DNA of 64,000 nucleotides. Origin: DYKG01 sp964596185 (lineage in GTDB: Bacteria > Muiribacteriota > Ozemobacteria > Ozemobacterales > Ozemobacteraceae). The notes under the pieces are model-generated. The model was not told the origin of the DNA. It saw only the letters and a program-made list of their open reading frames with translations, and did no database searches. Of the stretch, positions 35,144 through 44,287 are shown piece by piece. Position 1 is the first letter of the stretch; every line of letters begins with the position of its first letter. A program made the translations under genes and the position numbers. The stretch covers positions 19,297 to 83,296 of the forward strand of contig CAZQUE010000013.1 of NCBI GenBank assembly GCA_964596185.1, given 5' to 3'.

Positions 35144-37522
35144 TTGTCTAATCAAGAACAAGAACTCATCACACAACTGGCTTCACAGAAGCGAAGTCTG
35201 GTTATTCAGGCGATTGTCAAACTTACCCGGGCCGGCAAAAGCAAAGAAGCGCTTGAAGCCCTTGCGCCATTTCTTAACTCGACTGACCGTGAAATCGCCT
35301 TCTTTTCTTTTCAGGCAGCCGGCAAAATTGCAGCAAAAGCGGGCATAGACTTTAATGATTTTGTTCAGCAGAAAAACACCGAGCAGTCTGGTGAAACTCG
35401 GATTACCAGACATGATTTGCTTTCGCCCGCCAGAGAAAAAATACCGGAAATTCTTAGATTCATTCGCGAAGAGGGTGAAAAACTTCCCCGGGAAATGCTT
35501 CCGGCGGTGGCGATATTTCTGGGTCGCCACGGCGATCTCAGCGATGCTCCATTTCTGGAAAAATGTCTTCAAAAAGAAGATTCGGCTCTGGCCTTAACCT
35601 TTATCGAGGCTGCCGAACGAATCGCACCCAACGTTTTAACCAGAGCGCTGCCACAACTTCTGGCCAGCCGGGAACCACTTCTTCGCAGTCGCTCGATCAG
35701 CGCTCTGCGGCGCATAGACCCGGAAGAAGCAGAGAGACATTTTTCTGACCTTCTGGCGTCGAGGGATCCTGAAGACAGGCTGGCGGGAATAGCCATCGCC
35801 TTTCTTTTCCCTTTTGAGAGAGTTAAAGGCTACATTCTTTCATTGTTACCGGAAGAAAAAGATGTTGACGTGCTCAAGGCCTGTCAGACATTTCTGGCGT
35901 CAAACCCAGAGCTTGACAGTGCCCTGGGACTTCTCGACAGCATCGATGCCGTCTCTGCCGAACAAAAATCAAGGCTGACTGTAATTTTCAAAACCGTCTG
36001 TCAAGCGCTTTCAGCCACAGGAATAATGACTGAGTCCGAAGCCAGCCCTGAAGAAATTGTAAAAACCTGGAAAAAACAAAGACTTGAAAAATTCTTGAAT
36101 GATCTTGAAATTCAGCTTTCTTTTTCCGATGAGACCCGTCGGGCCCAGATCATTGAATGGATAGAAAAAAACCGCAATCATCCTCGAGTTCAACTTTTGA
36201 TCGAACGACTTGGCCGAAACCCGCAAACGGAAAAAGTTTTTCTACAGCTGACACGCCCTTCCCGCAGTGATCGACCAAGCTCTACAACAGCAAAACACCA
36301 AGACTCAACCGACAAAGCTACAGATCCTGAAAAGATAAAGAGGATGCGGCAACTCGAAATAGAAGACTTTGCAGCCAATCGGATATGGCTACTTGAAGAA
36401 GCCGCAAAAGCTCCGCCCACCGTGCGCAAGGAAGCCCTGGCGACTCTGCTTCGTCTGCATCCGGACAACAAGCTTATCGATCTGGCAAAAGCGGCAATAG
36501 AGGAACAAGACGAAGGTTTGAAGATTGTTGGATTCCAGATTCTTGAAAGAGTTGATTCTGAATATTTGAAAGAAAATATAAGTGCTTTTTTGCAGGAAGA
36601 TGCTCCGAATATCAGAGTTCGGGCAGTAAGATTTGCTCTTAAGTTCAAACAAAACGAAGCCGTAGCAATATTAAAAAATCTTTTAAAATCTACCGAACAG
36701 AGGATTAGGGCCAATGCGGTTGCATGTCTGGGTTTGTGCCCTTTCAATCTTGCTTACCGAATTCTAATGGATCAACTCGACGCTGAAGACCACCCGGTCA
36801 TCGCCCGACACATCACGAGCATCCTGTTGTCAAATCCATCAAAAACCGTTCTAAAAGGCCTTGACAATATCACCAGAACTTCAAATCCCGCGGTTTCAAT
36901 GGTGGTTTCACAGGCTCGGAACGACCTTTTCGAGATTTTAGCATCGATGCCAGAGGAACAGGAAGAAGCTCTCAAACCGGTTATTTCGGAAGAGGCCAAG
37001 CCCTATTCGGTTGAGAACGTTCGACGATTGGCCAGAGATCGGCAAAAGACCTGGAAGCCGGGCTACAAACCTGATGGAGAAGCAGAAAAAAAAGAAAGTT
37101 TCTGGGCAAATATCAATTGGTCGATGGCCATCAGCGGCCTTGTTGTTGTCATATTTCTGGCAATGCTACCTTATATGCTTTTAAGCGACAGGTCCGACAT
37201 CGATCTGCGAACCTCAAAACAGGGCAAAGACTGGCGTGCTGACGAACGGAAAAAATTCAATCGTTCCGGAATCCCTTCAAAATTTCGCATGAATCGTCCC
37301 TGTTCCATTGCAGTCAAAGTAGAAAAAATAACTTCGGATTCGAGTATGGTGGTCAAACATGAGGACCGCCAGATCATGCTGAAATTTTCCAAGCCGGAAG
37401 CAGAAAGTATAAATCCCGGTACCGAACTGGTGGTAACCATGGTACCTTATCGCGTCAATCCACGCGGCGTAATTCAGGCCAGAGGGCTCAATCTGGCTGT
37501 AGCAAAAGGGCAGGAACAATGA
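35144..37522 (+). CDS. Large HEAT-repeat protein with C-terminal span and periplasmic domain
   Basis: 792 aa, starting at TTG; the ribosome site is weak and the region just before it can fold into a short hairpin. Residues about 1-640 form HEAT/armadillo-type repeats (patterns such as A-L-P-Q-L-L-A-S-R-E-P-L-L-R-S-R and R-I-R-A-N-A-V-A-C-L-G), split by a charged linker near 375-400. A membrane helix follows (about 660-682) and then a domain of about 110 residues outside the cytoplasm. A cytoplasmic solenoid with an external tail suggests an envelope-spanning adaptor. It overlaps the next gene (ATGA), and its own promoter separates it from the pil operon. Confidence 0.82.
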   Translation: MSNQEQELITQLASQKRSLVIQAIVKLTRAGKSKEALEALAPFLNSTDREIAFFSFQAAGKIAAKAGIDFNDFVQQKNTEQSGETRITRHDLLSPAREKIPEILRFIREEGEKLPREMLPAVAIFLGRHGDLSDAPFLEKCLQKEDSALALTFIEAAERIAPNVLTRALPQLLASREPLLRSRSISALRRIDPEEAERHFSDLLASRDPEDRLAGIAIAFLFPFERVKGYILSLLPEEKDVDVLKACQTFLASNPELDSALGLLDSIDAVSAEQKSRLTVIFKTVCQALSATGIMTESEASPEEIVKTWKKQRLEKFLNDLEIQLSFSDETRRAQIIEWIEKNRNHPRVQLLIERLGRNPQTEKVFLQLTRPSRSDRPSSTTAKHQDSTDKATDPEKIKRMRQLEIEDFAANRIWLLEEAAKAPPTVRKEALATLLRLHPDNKLIDLAKAAIEEQDEGLKIVGFQILERVDSEYLKENISAFLQEDAPNIRVRAVRFALKFKQNEAVAILKNLLKSTEQRIRANAVACLGLCPFNLAYRILMDQLDAEDHPVIARHITSILLSNPSKTVLKGLDNITRTSNPAVSMVVSQARNDLFEILASMPEEQEEALKPVISEEAKPYSVENVRRLARDRQKTWKPGYKPDGEAEKKESFWANINWSMAISGLVVVIFLAMLPYMLLSDRSDIDLRTSKQGKDWRADERKKFNRSGIPSKFRMNRPCSIAVKVEKITSDSSMVVKHEDRQIMLKFSKPEAESINPGTELVVTMVPYRVNPRGVIQARGLNLAVAKGQEQ

Positions 37523-38337
37523 ACTGGTTAGACCGTCTGGAACGCAAATTCCCACAGTTAGCGCTTGAAGGCCTTATTCGCTATGTTTCCTTCCTGATGC
37601 TGACGGTATTCTTTCTTACCAGAAGTGGAATGCTGTCTGAAAAGATGTTGTTGCTCAACGGATCCATGGTAATGCATGGTCAGGTATGGCGCCTGGTAAC
37701 TTTTTTGTTAATTCCGGCAAGCGACAATCTCTTTTTTCTGGTGTTCGAGTTACTGATTCTGGTAATGTGCGCAGATGGCCTTGAAGCGGAATGGGGCACT
37801 TTCAAACTCACCGTTTATTATCTTATCGGTGCTCTAGGGAACATTATAATGGCGTTGATACTACCAAGCATGGTTTTAAATGGTTATTTTATCTATTTAA
37901 CTCTTTTCCTTGGGTTTGCCAGTCTGTATCCAAATTATGAGATATACCTGTTTTTTATCATTCCGATAAAGATAAAATATCTGGCAATGTTGTCTGGCGC
38001 GTGGATAATCTATGCTGTAGCGGTAGCTCCTCTGGCAGTTAAGATTGCCGTACTGATTGCAATCGCCAACTACCTGCTGTTTTTCGGTCCAGAGTTTGTG
38101 AGAACCATGCGCGGCAATTATCGAGCCCATAACCGGCGGCGTGAATTTGAGAATCAGGTTCGCCCTTCTGATGGTCCGCGACATGTTTGCGCTGTTTGCG
38201 GCCGCACTGAAGTCTCTAATCCCGAACTTCAGTTTCGCTACTGCACCTGTGAAAGATGTGGCGAAAATGGGGTCGCCTTCTGCCTTGAACACTTAAAGGA
38301 ACATAAGGCTGCCGATTCCCGTGAAACACAGGATTGA
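37519..38337 (+). CDS. Rhomboid-like membrane protein (likely inactive) with C-terminal zinc-binding domain
   Basis: 272 aa. About six spans have the rhomboid-like entry H-G-Q-V-W-R-L-V-T-F and a short E-x-E-W-G-T loop, the layout of rhomboid/derlin-type proteins. The catalytic G-x-S-G serine and the His of helix 6 are not found, so it looks like a pseudoprotease. The C-terminal 70 residues form a zinc-binding module with C-x2-C (V-C-A-V-C-G), Y-C-T-C-E-R-C-G and F-C-L-E-H-L-K-E-H. Similar cytoplasmic zinc modules are used for protein docking. It is coupled to the HEAT gene by ATGA overlap and to the giant Big_5 gene by a 4-base gap. Confidence 0.72.
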   Translation: MNWLDRLERKFPQLALEGLIRYVSFLMLTVFFLTRSGMLSEKMLLLNGSMVMHGQVWRLVTFLLIPASDNLFFLVFELLILVMCADGLEAEWGTFKLTVYYLIGALGNIIMALILPSMVLNGYFIYLTLFLGFASLYPNYEIYLFFIIPIKIKYLAMLSGAWIIYAVAVAPLAVKIAVLIAIANYLLFFGPEFVRTMRGNYRAHNRRREFENQVRPSDGPRHVCAVCGRTEVSNPELQFRYCTCERCGENGVAFCLEHLKEHKAADSRETQD

Positions 38338-38341
38338 TTCC

Positions 38342-41300
38342 ATGCTGGGGAAATGGCATTCATATCTTTTTCTTCTTGCTCTGATAATATTTTGCGGCTG
38401 CGATTTTTTTTCAGGCGGTGACGAAAGTCAAAGTTTGAAAAGCCAACAACAGGTAGTTTTTCAGGGAACGCTTAGCAATAGCAATAGCCTGAATTTTAAT
38501 ACTCCAGAATTCTCACTGTTCATTGACAAGTCCGCTGTTAATCGCGCCAAATCGCTCAGAATCACAAGCAATTCGTATTTTGATGATTTCCCGTGGGCCA
38601 ATGAATTTCTGATAATTTCAAAAAATTATTCAATTGAACTTGAAGATGCCGACCCGTTATTTTTTCCTTTTGCTGAAATCGGTTTTGGAACAAAAAATGA
38701 ATTCAACCCTGAAACCTTATTTGCGTTTTCTTACTCAGAGAAACAGGGCTGGCGCATTTTCAATTCCCCCGATGATCCTGAAGCGGGGAAAATATTTTTT
38801 CAAACCCCGGCCTTTTCCCGCTGGTTCCTGACGACTCGCACCAATCCTGCGCCAAACAGTCCGACACGTGCGCCCTCGATAAGCGCTTCGCCCACATTGC
38901 TTTTATCAGACAATGCCGGTTTTCCTGCTGAAAACCTCATCATCAAAACAAATTTTTTCATTGCCAGTCATAGCTTCATCGATGCCGCCAATTATGACTT
39001 CAAAATCAATGCTATCGCCGACCGACCATTTTCCTTTCTTCTGAAAGGCCGTCAGGACCAATCAAAGGAGATTCAAAGCCAATTAAAGCAGGACGGATTA
39101 TATAAAGCGACCATAGATCTTTTCAACGATTCGCCGGTTGAGAACGCTATAAGCCAAAATCAGGCATCAGCAACCATCAAGATTGATTTCAGCCAGCAAC
39201 AAACCATTACCCTACCCGCAAAAATGGTTCTTTCCAGCGAGATTACCGGCCCAGGCAATTTAACATACATCAATCATGCCGCAGTTATTTTTTCAACTGA
39301 ATTGAAGCCCACCGAACCAGTCGATCCACAAGATCCACCAGCATTGATCGTTCCAGCCTTGACCTTTTCCAGCCCTTTTTCCGGAGAAAAATCAGTGGCT
39401 GTCGACCGCTCGATAATTCTTGAATTCAATAAGGCCATTGATCCAGTTAGTTTTGCCGAGTTTTTTGCCATCTTTCCGGATCCTGGCCTAGACGAGGCAA
39501 CCCTGAAATGGAACGAAGACGGTACAATAGTCACGATTGATCTACCAACTCTGAATGGAAATGCCGAATATATTATCCGCCTGCAGCCAGGTATTAAAGG
39601 ACAAGACCAGACAGAACTGGCCCAGAGCATTGACATCAATTTTTCAACTCGTGAAGACCAAGCCCCTGTTCTGGTCGAGTTTTATCCGACAAGCGGCGCA
39701 ATTTTGTCGCGAAACGGCCAGCTACAGTTTATTTTTGACGAAGAGATTGCCAGCCCTACTTTCAAAATTGAAATCCTTCCGGCAGTCGAGACCAGCATGA
39801 ATTTCAACGGCAATCAGGTTACCGTTACTCCCTCTGATAAATGGGCTGCAGCGACCAGTTACCAGGTCAGGCTTTTATCCGGCCTTTCCGATCTGCTGGG
39901 CAATCAATCTACACAGGATTTCTCATTCAACTTTTCTACCGACGATGTTATTGCCCCAACAATTTCTGCATTTGATCCAGCCAATGGAACAACGATGCTG
40001 TCTATAGATCCGCTAATCCAGATCAGCTTCGATCAGGAAATGGACAAAGAGCTGGTCGCTCAGGCATTTACATTTTCAGCAGCAGAAATCGGGGCGAATT
40101 TTTCCTGGGAACCATCCGGAAAAGTCCTTACCCTGTCTTTCCAGAAAAGTCTGGATTTTTCAACTGATTATCAAATCGTTATCGATACAAAAGCCGAATC
40201 GGCTACAGGAATCAAGCTTGCAAACAAATTTTTCTACCATTTTTCAACGATTGCCCGCCCGACAATCATTCAAGCACAGATTTCTCCAGCGGCAAACGAG
40301 ACCAATGTTGCATCGGACAGTATTATCTGCATTCCTTTCGATCGGCCGATGGACCGGGAAAAGGTGCAGAATGCCTTTTCGCTGCTTCAGGCTTCAGGGA
40401 AAATAACAACCGGGTATTTCAACTGGACCAGCGAAAAGATGTTCTTTACCCCCGAAGCAGCATTAATCCCTGGTCAGACTTATCAGGTTCAGCTCGGCAA
40501 GAATGCAGTGGATGTGAATGGTTACGGCATTGGGGAAGATTTCAAATACTCTTTTTCTGTAGCACAGAATCCTCAAATTTCAATTTTATCAACATCCCCT
40601 GCCAATAAAGCTGTTGGGGTAAGCCTGGATTCGGAAATTGAAGTATTGTTTTCAGGAACGGTTGACCCAAACAGTTTCGCTTTTACAATTTCACCGCAAA
40701 TTAACGGTGAGCACTTCAAGATCTGGGATCAGAATAACACCAGATTAAAAATCAGCTTTGCAGAAGGTTTCACAAGCGGAACCAGTTATCAACTCGTTTT
40801 CTCTCAGGGAATAACCGACGTATTTGGGCAGCCGATCAAGGCCTTTGCGCCTCTAGGCTTCACCTGTGAAACAAGCAGTCTTCCGCGTCTTACATCTTCA
40901 TTACCAGCTAACGGAGCTTCGAAAATAGTTCCTGACACAGCAATTGAACTCAGATTCAATCAAAGCATGAATCGGGAAAGTGTGGCTGCGGCCTTTTACA
41001 TTTCTCCATCTCTGGAAATAGAGCCATCTTTAGCCTGGAACGCAGAAAGCACCATTTTAACCATTAACCCAGGAAACTGGTTGAAATTTGGACAAACCTA
41101 TCAGATAACGCTTAATGCAGAGGCAACCAACGAAGAAGGCATTCAAATCGGCAGGCAAAAACAGGTTACCTTCAGTACCCGCGACCAGACACAAGCCATT
41201 GTAGAGTCGCCAGCGTCGGCATCTCTGGATATCGACCCTACCAGTCCAATTGTCATTGAGTTTAGCTCTAGAGTAAATCAGGAATCGGCACAGAGCAGCT

Positions 41301-44287
41301 TTCAGGCCATTTCTGGAGCAGAGAAAAGAGAAGGGGATTTTTCCTGGAACGAAAACCGGATGTCATTTGTTCCCAATTCTCCCTATGGAATAGAAGAAAA
41401 GGTGGTGTTTGGCTTCGCCGGCGCAGTTAATGACTTCGATGGCTATCCGGTTAAATTGCCAGCAAATCAAAGTTTTACGACCAGAGGCGAAAATCCACCG
41501 CAGATTCTCTCGACAAATCCGGCCAACGCCTCTATAAACCTCGCCAGAGACATAGAAATTCAAATAGTTTTTTCGGAACGAATGAACACAGATTCAGTCG
41601 AAGCCGTTTTTTTGCCTGAAGCAGGCGCCTTTATCAAGGCCTGGAGCACCGACCAAAGAACTCTGACAATAAAAGGATTGCTGCTCAAGGGTGGCACAGA
41701 TTATCGACTTACGGTAAGTGAGTCTAGCCGCAGTGAGGCAGGAAAAATAATTGCCGGCAACAGGGTTTTAGAATTCAGCACCGCACCAATTCCTGGCCCG
41801 AATGTTATTCAAACCGAACCAATACCGGACTCTGATAACGTCAGCACCTCAGCTTCAATCAAGATTTATTTCGATCGAGGCATTGCGCCTTCTTCGTTTG
41901 CCGGGTCATTCTCGTTGCAACCGGCAATAGATTATGACCTGGCCTATTCCGATGACCAGAAAGTCGTTACCGTAAATCTTCTGCAAAAACCACTGACTGC
42001 GACCCGATATCAGGTTTCTATTGCAGAAACAATGCAAAGCCTCGATGGCCAAGCACTTGATAAAGCCTTTGTTTTCTACTTTACCACCGAAAGTGCCCCC
42101 GAAATTTCAGGAATCATACCGAACAACCAGGCAACTTCAGTGCCGACGAACTCAAAGTTAGAGTTTTCGTTCAACAAGGCAATGGACAAAACTTCAGTTG
42201 AGAATGCCTGCAAATTAACCTCGGGCTTCAACATCATCAACTGCGCCTTTAACTGGGAGAGTCCTCAAAAGGTTATCTGTACCCCGGCAGAACTCAGGCC
42301 TGGCAAAGAATATCAGGTTTTTATCGGCACCGAAGCAAAAGACAGCAATGGCAATCAAATGTCTCAATCCTTCACGGCCAATTTCACCACTGAACTCCCG
42401 CCCCTCTTCAGGGTCGAATTTCTGCAACCAGATTCGGGGGCCGCCAACACTCCGCTGGATCAAACAGTTGTTGCAAGCTTTTCAAATCCGGTTTCAATCG
42501 GCTCTATCCAGATATCCTATCAACCCGCCCCACCCTCGGCCTATTCGTTGAATCTTTCAACAGACGCCAGACTTTTAAGCATAATTCCAAATGGACATTT
42601 GAAAGGCGGGCAAGCTTACCAGGTCAAGATTCTTGAAGGCACAATGGATATTTTTGATTCATCCCTGGCAAACGAAGCCTCTTTAAGCTTTACCACCCTT
42701 ATGCCCGCTGTGCCAGAGGTAATTGAAACCATGCCAGTAGCAGGAAGCTACGACATTCCCCTCGACCAACAGATTGTCGTCAAATTCAATCAGCCAATGA
42801 ACCGGGAAACGGTGGAAAATGCTTTTACGATAACCCCGGCGCTTAATCAGGCCATTTTTGCCTGGACAGCCGATTATAAGCAATTCACCCTTTCCTATCA
42901 GGGAAATCTGACCGACGGCACCGCTTATCAAGCCAGAATAGGTGCCGAGGCCAGGGATCAATTCGGAACAAGCCTGGGAATTGATTATCTTCTGCCATTT
43001 CAAACTCTTTTCCGCCCCGAACTGATTGTTTCTCAATTGAACCCGGCACCGGATTCTACACGGGTGCCTGTGCAAACTACCATCAAGATGGTTTTCAGCA
43101 AAACCATGAATCTTGCATCGATTGAAAACGCTTTTTCCATGACAGGGGCTGGAATAAGCATTCCGGGAACTTTGTCCCAAAACCAGCAGACCATTTTGTT
43201 TACCCCGTCTTCTGTGCTTACCTACAACCAGATTTATAATCTGACTTTAAATTCTTCGGCCCATGACCTTGCACAAAATTTCATAAAAGCTCCGCAGAAC
43301 TGGTCTTTCACAACCGCACCTGAACAAGGCAAGGTTTGGGAGCTTGAAGTCGCAAAAACCACTGCCGACACAATGCTTTCCGGGCGAAGTGATCATACAT
43401 TGGTAGCCTTTGGGAGCAACCTATATGCTATTGGCGGATTTGACGGGACCTATCTCAATGATGTCTGGCGCTCGAGCGATGGACAAAACTGGACCCGAAT
43501 ACTAGCTCCGACTTCATCGGAGGGCGCGGGACAATTTGCACCCCGTGCCGGCCATGCCTGTGTCGTCTTCAACGGCAAAATTTGGCTGACCGGCGGATTC
43601 GCTGAAACCGATACCGGCAATAGATATTTTGACGATGTCTGGTATTCTGAAAATGGTTCTACATGGGTAAAAGCTGTCGCCGAGGCAGACTATTTCCAGA
43701 GGGCCTGGCACAACCTTGTAGTATTCAATAATCAGCTGTGGATTATTGCCGGCGAGACCCAGGACGCCAATGGGACTAAGGTGCTTCTCGACGATTGCTG
43801 GCAATCTTCAAATGGAGTAACATGGCAGCAAAAATCGCAAATTACCGCTTTTTTCCCGAGAAAGAAGGCTGCTGCAGCATCTGTCGCCGGAAAACTCTGG
43901 GTTTGGGGCGGCTATGGAAAGAATTCTCAAGGCCAAACTCAGGTTTTGAATGACAACTGGAGCACGAGCAATGGTGATCTTTGGCTGTTAAACAATTCAG
44001 TCAGCATGTTTTCGCCCCGTTGCGGCATGGCGCAAACTTTTTTCTCAGATAGATTCTGGCTGGCAGGCGGTTCAGGTTCAGAAAGTGGAACGAACGATTT
44101 ATTCAATGATGTATGGGCAACCACTGACGGTTTGAACTGGTTTCAGATACTTGAGAATTCAGCAGGGACAAGCTCACAATTTTCCCCAACCACGGGTTTG
44201 GCCGCCGCAGCTTTTACTGATAGAATATTCATTGTTGGTGGAGAAAAGTCCGAAGGTCTAACGAATGAAGTGTGGTCAAGCCAATGA
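38342..44287 (+). CDS. Giant surface lipoprotein: 13 Big_5 domains plus six-bladed kelch propeller
   Basis: 1981 aa from the ATG at 38342 (AGGA 9 bases before); a GTG at 38321 inside the preceding gene is an alternative. The hydrophobic N-terminus ends with F-C-G-C, a plausible lipobox. A unique region of about 330 residues is followed by 13 Big_5 (SbsA Ig-like) domains of about 100 residues, each with a pattern like P-x3-S-x-N-V-P-x-D-x2-I-x-I-x-F-x2-x-M-D, a W near the middle and Y-Q-V at the end. The last about 320 residues hold six kelch blades (I-G-G-F-D-G ... D-V-W ... W), enough for a closed propeller. It is probably an extended surface adhesin or S-layer-like stalk with a binding head. 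Confidence 0.88.
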   Translation: MLGKWHSYLFLLALIIFCGCDFFSGGDESQSLKSQQQVVFQGTLSNSNSLNFNTPEFSLFIDKSAVNRAKSLRITSNSYFDDFPWANEFLIISKNYSIELEDADPLFFPFAEIGFGTKNEFNPETLFAFSYSEKQGWRIFNSPDDPEAGKIFFQTPAFSRWFLTTRTNPAPNSPTRAPSISASPTLLLSDNAGFPAENLIIKTNFFIASHSFIDAANYDFKINAIADRPFSFLLKGRQDQSKEIQSQLKQDGLYKATIDLFNDSPVENAISQNQASATIKIDFSQQQTITLPAKMVLSSEITGPGNLTYINHAAVIFSTELKPTEPVDPQDPPALIVPALTFSSPFSGEKSVAVDRSIILEFNKAIDPVSFAEFFAIFPDPGLDEATLKWNEDGTIVTIDLPTLNGNAEYIIRLQPGIKGQDQTELAQSIDINFSTREDQAPVLVEFYPTSGAILSRNGQLQFIFDEEIASPTFKIEILPAVETSMNFNGNQVTVTPSDKWAAATSYQVRLLSGLSDLLGNQSTQDFSFNFSTDDVIAPTISAFDPANGTTMLSIDPLIQISFDQEMDKELVAQAFTFSAAEIGANFSWEPSGKVLTLSFQKSLDFSTDYQIVIDTKAESATGIKLANKFFYHFSTIARPTIIQAQISPAANETNVASDSIICIPFDRPMDREKVQNAFSLLQASGKITTGYFNWTSEKMFFTPEAALIPGQTYQVQLGKNAVDVNGYGIGEDFKYSFSVAQNPQISILSTSPANKAVGVSLDSEIEVLFSGTVDPNSFAFTISPQINGEHFKIWDQNNTRLKISFAEGFTSGTSYQLVFSQGITDVFGQPIKAFAPLGFTCETSSLPRLTSSLPANGASKIVPDTAIELRFNQSMNRESVAAAFYISPSLEIEPSLAWNAESTILTINPGNWLKFGQTYQITLNAEATNEEGIQIGRQKQVTFSTRDQTQAIVESPASASLDIDPTSPIVIEFSSRVNQESAQSSFQAISGAEKREGDFSWNENRMSFVPNSPYGIEEKVVFGFAGAVNDFDGYPVKLPANQSFTTRGENPPQILSTNPANASINLARDIEIQIVFSERMNTDSVEAVFLPEAGAFIKAWSTDQRTLTIKGLLLKGGTDYRLTVSESSRSEAGKIIAGNRVLEFSTAPIPGPNVIQTEPIPDSDNVSTSASIKIYFDRGIAPSSFAGSFSLQPAIDYDLAYSDDQKVVTVNLLQKPLTATRYQVSIAETMQSLDGQALDKAFVFYFTTESAPEISGIIPNNQATSVPTNSKLEFSFNKAMDKTSVENACKLTSGFNIINCAFNWESPQKVICTPAELRPGKEYQVFIGTEAKDSNGNQMSQSFTANFTTELPPLFRVEFLQPDSGAANTPLDQTVVASFSNPVSIGSIQISYQPAPPSAYSLNLSTDARLLSIIPNGHLKGGQAYQVKILEGTMDIFDSSLANEASLSFTTLMPAVPEVIETMPVAGSYDIPLDQQIVVKFNQPMNRETVENAFTITPALNQAIFAWTADYKQFTLSYQGNLTDGTAYQARIGAEARDQFGTSLGIDYLLPFQTLFRPELIVSQLNPAPDSTRVPVQTTIKMVFSKTMNLASIENAFSMTGAGISIPGTLSQNQQTILFTPSSVLTYNQIYNLTLNSSAHDLAQNFIKAPQNWSFTTAPEQGKVWELEVAKTTADTMLSGRSDHTLVAFGSNLYAIGGFDGTYLNDVWRSSDGQNWTRILAPTSSEGAGQFAPRAGHACVVFNGKIWLTGGFAETDTGNRYFDDVWYSENGSTWVKAVAEADYFQRAWHNLVVFNNQLWIIAGETQDANGTKVLLDDCWQSSNGVTWQQKSQITAFFPRKKAAAASVAGKLWVWGGYGKNSQGQTQVLNDNWSTSNGDLWLLNNSVSMFSPRCGMAQTFFSDRFWLAGGSGSESGTNDLFNDVWATTDGLNWFQILENSAGTSSQFSPTTGLAAAAFTDRIFIVGGEKSEGLTNEVWSSQ

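Noticed and set aside
39340..43320. DNA-level tandem repeats in the giant gene
   Set aside because: The Big_5 units are similar only at protein level; I see no long near-identical DNA copies.
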